Shown: positions 5,808-6,683 of the stretch, in pieces
Position numbering within the stretch: the stretch's first letter is position 1
Layout: the number at the start of each line of letters is the position of its first letter
DNA from: Anaerolineaceae bacterium
GTDB lineage: Bacteria; Chloroflexota; Anaerolineae; 4572-78
DNA length: 6,683 nt
Assembly: GCA_024762375.1 (NCBI GenBank)
Contig: JANTHQ010000107.1
Span: 1 to 6,683 of the forward strand
Reading direction: 5' to 3'
Program-made: the position numbers and the translations under genes
Notes under the pieces: generated by a model
The model's input: the letters and a program-made list of their open reading frames with translations, nothing else
What the model was told of the DNA's origin: nothing
Database searches by the model: none

Positions 5808-6500
5808 ATGAAGTTATCCATCGTCATACCGTGTTACAATGAGATTAGCACAATTGACACAATAATTCAACAAGTGAGGTCTGTTTCGCTGCCGATTGAC
5901 CGCGAAATTGTGATTGTTGACGATTTTTCCACCGACGGGACACGCGATGTGCTGCAACAGCTCGATGCGCCCGACCTGAAAATTGTTTTTCACACTGAAA
6001 ATCAGGGCAAAGGCGCGGCGTTGCACTCCGGTTTTGCCAATGTTTCCGGCGATATTATTTTAATTCAAGACGCGGATTTGGAATATGACCCCCGCGAATA
6101 CCCCAAATTGCTGCAACCAATTTTAGAGGGAAAAGCAGATGTGGTGTACGGGTCTCGTTTTATTGGCGGCGACACACACCGCGTCCTCTATTTTTGGCAC
6201 TCGCTGGGCAACCGCTTTTTGACGCTTTTGTCGAATATGTTCACCAATTTGAACCTGACCGATATGGAAGTGTGCTATAAAGTGTTCAAAAGAGAAGTGC
6301 TGGATGCCATCGACCTGCACGAAAAACGCTTCGGGTTTGAGCCGGAAGTGACCGCAAAAGTGGCAAAATTGAATGTGCCAATTTACGAAGTCGGCATTTC
6401 ATATTATGGGCGAACCTACAGTGAAGGAAAGAAAATCAGCTGGCGTGATGGGATTCGCGCGGTGTATGTTATTTTGAAATACGGATTGTTTGTAAAATGA
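5808..6500 (+). CDS. Family 2 glycosyltransferase, DPM1-like
   Basis: A 230-residue GT-A fold glycosyltransferase of family GT2, similar in layout to dolichyl/polyprenyl-phosphate mannose or glucose synthases. These move a sugar from a nucleotide donor to a lipid phosphate at the cytoplasmic face of the membrane. Motifs in order: SIVIPCYNE (4-12), VDDFSTDGT (38-46, nucleotide-binding Asp pair), NQGKGAAL (65-72), QDADLEYDP (87-95, the DxD metal site), YGSRF (114-118), LTDMEVCYKVF (150-160) and a GRTYSEGKKISWRDG stretch (201-215). There is no C-terminal membrane segment, so it is the short soluble form. The ATG at 5808 has GGTAGG (5795-5800) seven bases before it; the longer frame back to 5748 runs through the promoter. 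It is transcribed away from the phosphate cluster and meets the pseudouridine synthase gene three bases after its stop. The sugar and acceptor cannot be read from the sequence. Confidence 0.9.
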   Translation: MKLSIVIPCYNEISTIDTIIQQVRSVSLPIDREIVIVDDFSTDGTRDVLQQLDAPDLKIVFHTENQGKGAALHSGFANVSGDIILIQDADLEYDPREYPKLLQPILEGKADVVYGSRFIGGDTHRVLYFWHSLGNRFLTLLSNMFTNLNLTDMEVCYKVFKREVLDAIDLHEKRFGFEPEVTAKVAKLNVPIYEVGISYYGRTYSEGKKISWRDGIRAVYVILKYGLFVK

Positions 6501-6503
6501 GCA

Positions 6504-6683
6504 TCAGTGTCGAGCACGCAGCGTTGCCAGCACCGAAGCCAGTTCCGGCGGCAGCGGCGCGGTAAATGTCAGCGGCTCGGCGGTGCGCGGATGGGCAAAC
6601 GACAATTGATGGGCGTGTAAAAACTGGCGAGAGAGTCCGAGCCGGTTTTTTTTGTGCCCGTAAATTGTATCGCCCGCCACGGG
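6504..6683 (-). CDS. RluA/RluD-family pseudouridine synthase, C-terminal end (partial)
   Basis: Reading leftward from the window edge gives 59 codons and a TGA stop (complement of 6504-6506). The residues match the C-terminus of large-subunit rRNA pseudouridine synthases of the RluA/RluD type: PVAGDTIYG at the edge (the family's P-(I/V)-x-GD-x-x-YG motif), then RQFLHAHQLSFAHPRT and EPLTFTAPLPPEL. These enzymes convert uridine to pseudouridine in 23S rRNA or tRNA. The catalytic Asp region is outside the window, so activity and exact member cannot be judged. An A8 run in the coding strand (complement of 6646-6653, His-Lys-Lys-Asn codons) is intact in frame here. The gene ends three bases from the glycosyltransferase stop, tail to tail, leaving no room for a separate terminator. 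Confidence 0.88.
   Translation of the reverse strand, partial: PVAGDTIYGHKKNRLGLSRQFLHAHQLSFAHPRTAEPLTFTAPLPPELASVLATLRARH

Noticed and set aside
6646..6653. A8 run in the pseudouridine synthase gene as a phase-variation tract
   Set aside because: The frame is intact on both sides, 8 bases is short, and there is no independent sign of switching.

Overview
The window looks like an ordinary chromosomal stretch from a bacterium of moderate, slightly GC-leaning composition. Genes are densely packed, most have a clear Shine-Dalgarno sequence, and nothing indicates a phage, plasmid, insertion sequence or CRISPR array. The lineage cannot be fixed from the sequence. The general look of the Ppx, bactofilin and CYTH/CHAD proteins makes me lean weakly towards Chloroflexota or a similar deep-branching group, but this is an impression and not a result.

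Layout: (1) On the + strand, the C-terminal end of a MoxR-type AAA+ ATPase (1-279) is followed by a small bactofilin (353-742). (2) A 47-bp convergent gap (743-789) leads into a minus-strand block read right to left: CYTH-HTH-CHAD protein (5676 to 3862), Ppx/GppA-type exopolyphosphatase (3829 to 2273), PiT phosphate permease (2195 to 1200) and a small YtxH-like membrane protein (1110 to 790). (3) A 131-bp divergent control region (5677-5807) carries two well-formed, oppositely directed sigma70-like promoters and a dyad between them. (4) On the + strand, a dolichyl-phosphate-mannose-synthase-like family 2 glycosyltransferase (5808-6500). (5) Convergent to it, the last 59 codons of an RluA/RluD-family pseudouridine synthase (6504-6683, minus strand).

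The minus-strand block is the functional core. A triphosphate-tunnel (CYTH) domain joined to a polyphosphate-associated CHAD domain, an exopolyphosphatase and a phosphate permease together form a polyphosphate/phosphate homeostasis cluster. Polyphosphate would be bound or processed, cut to orthophosphate by Ppx, and phosphate moved across the membrane by PiT.

The most unusual point is the architecture of the first protein. Between an apparently intact CYTH domain and the CHAD region sits a helix-turn-helix segment that reads like the N-terminal DNA-binding part of IS630-type transposases. The CHAD region itself seems to have lost the conserved His/Arg/Lys residues of both signature helices. 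This suggests a repurposed protein, possibly a phosphate-polymer-responsive regulator of its own cluster. That role is inference. Candidate operator-like dyads lie in the divergent region and in the ppx-pit gap.
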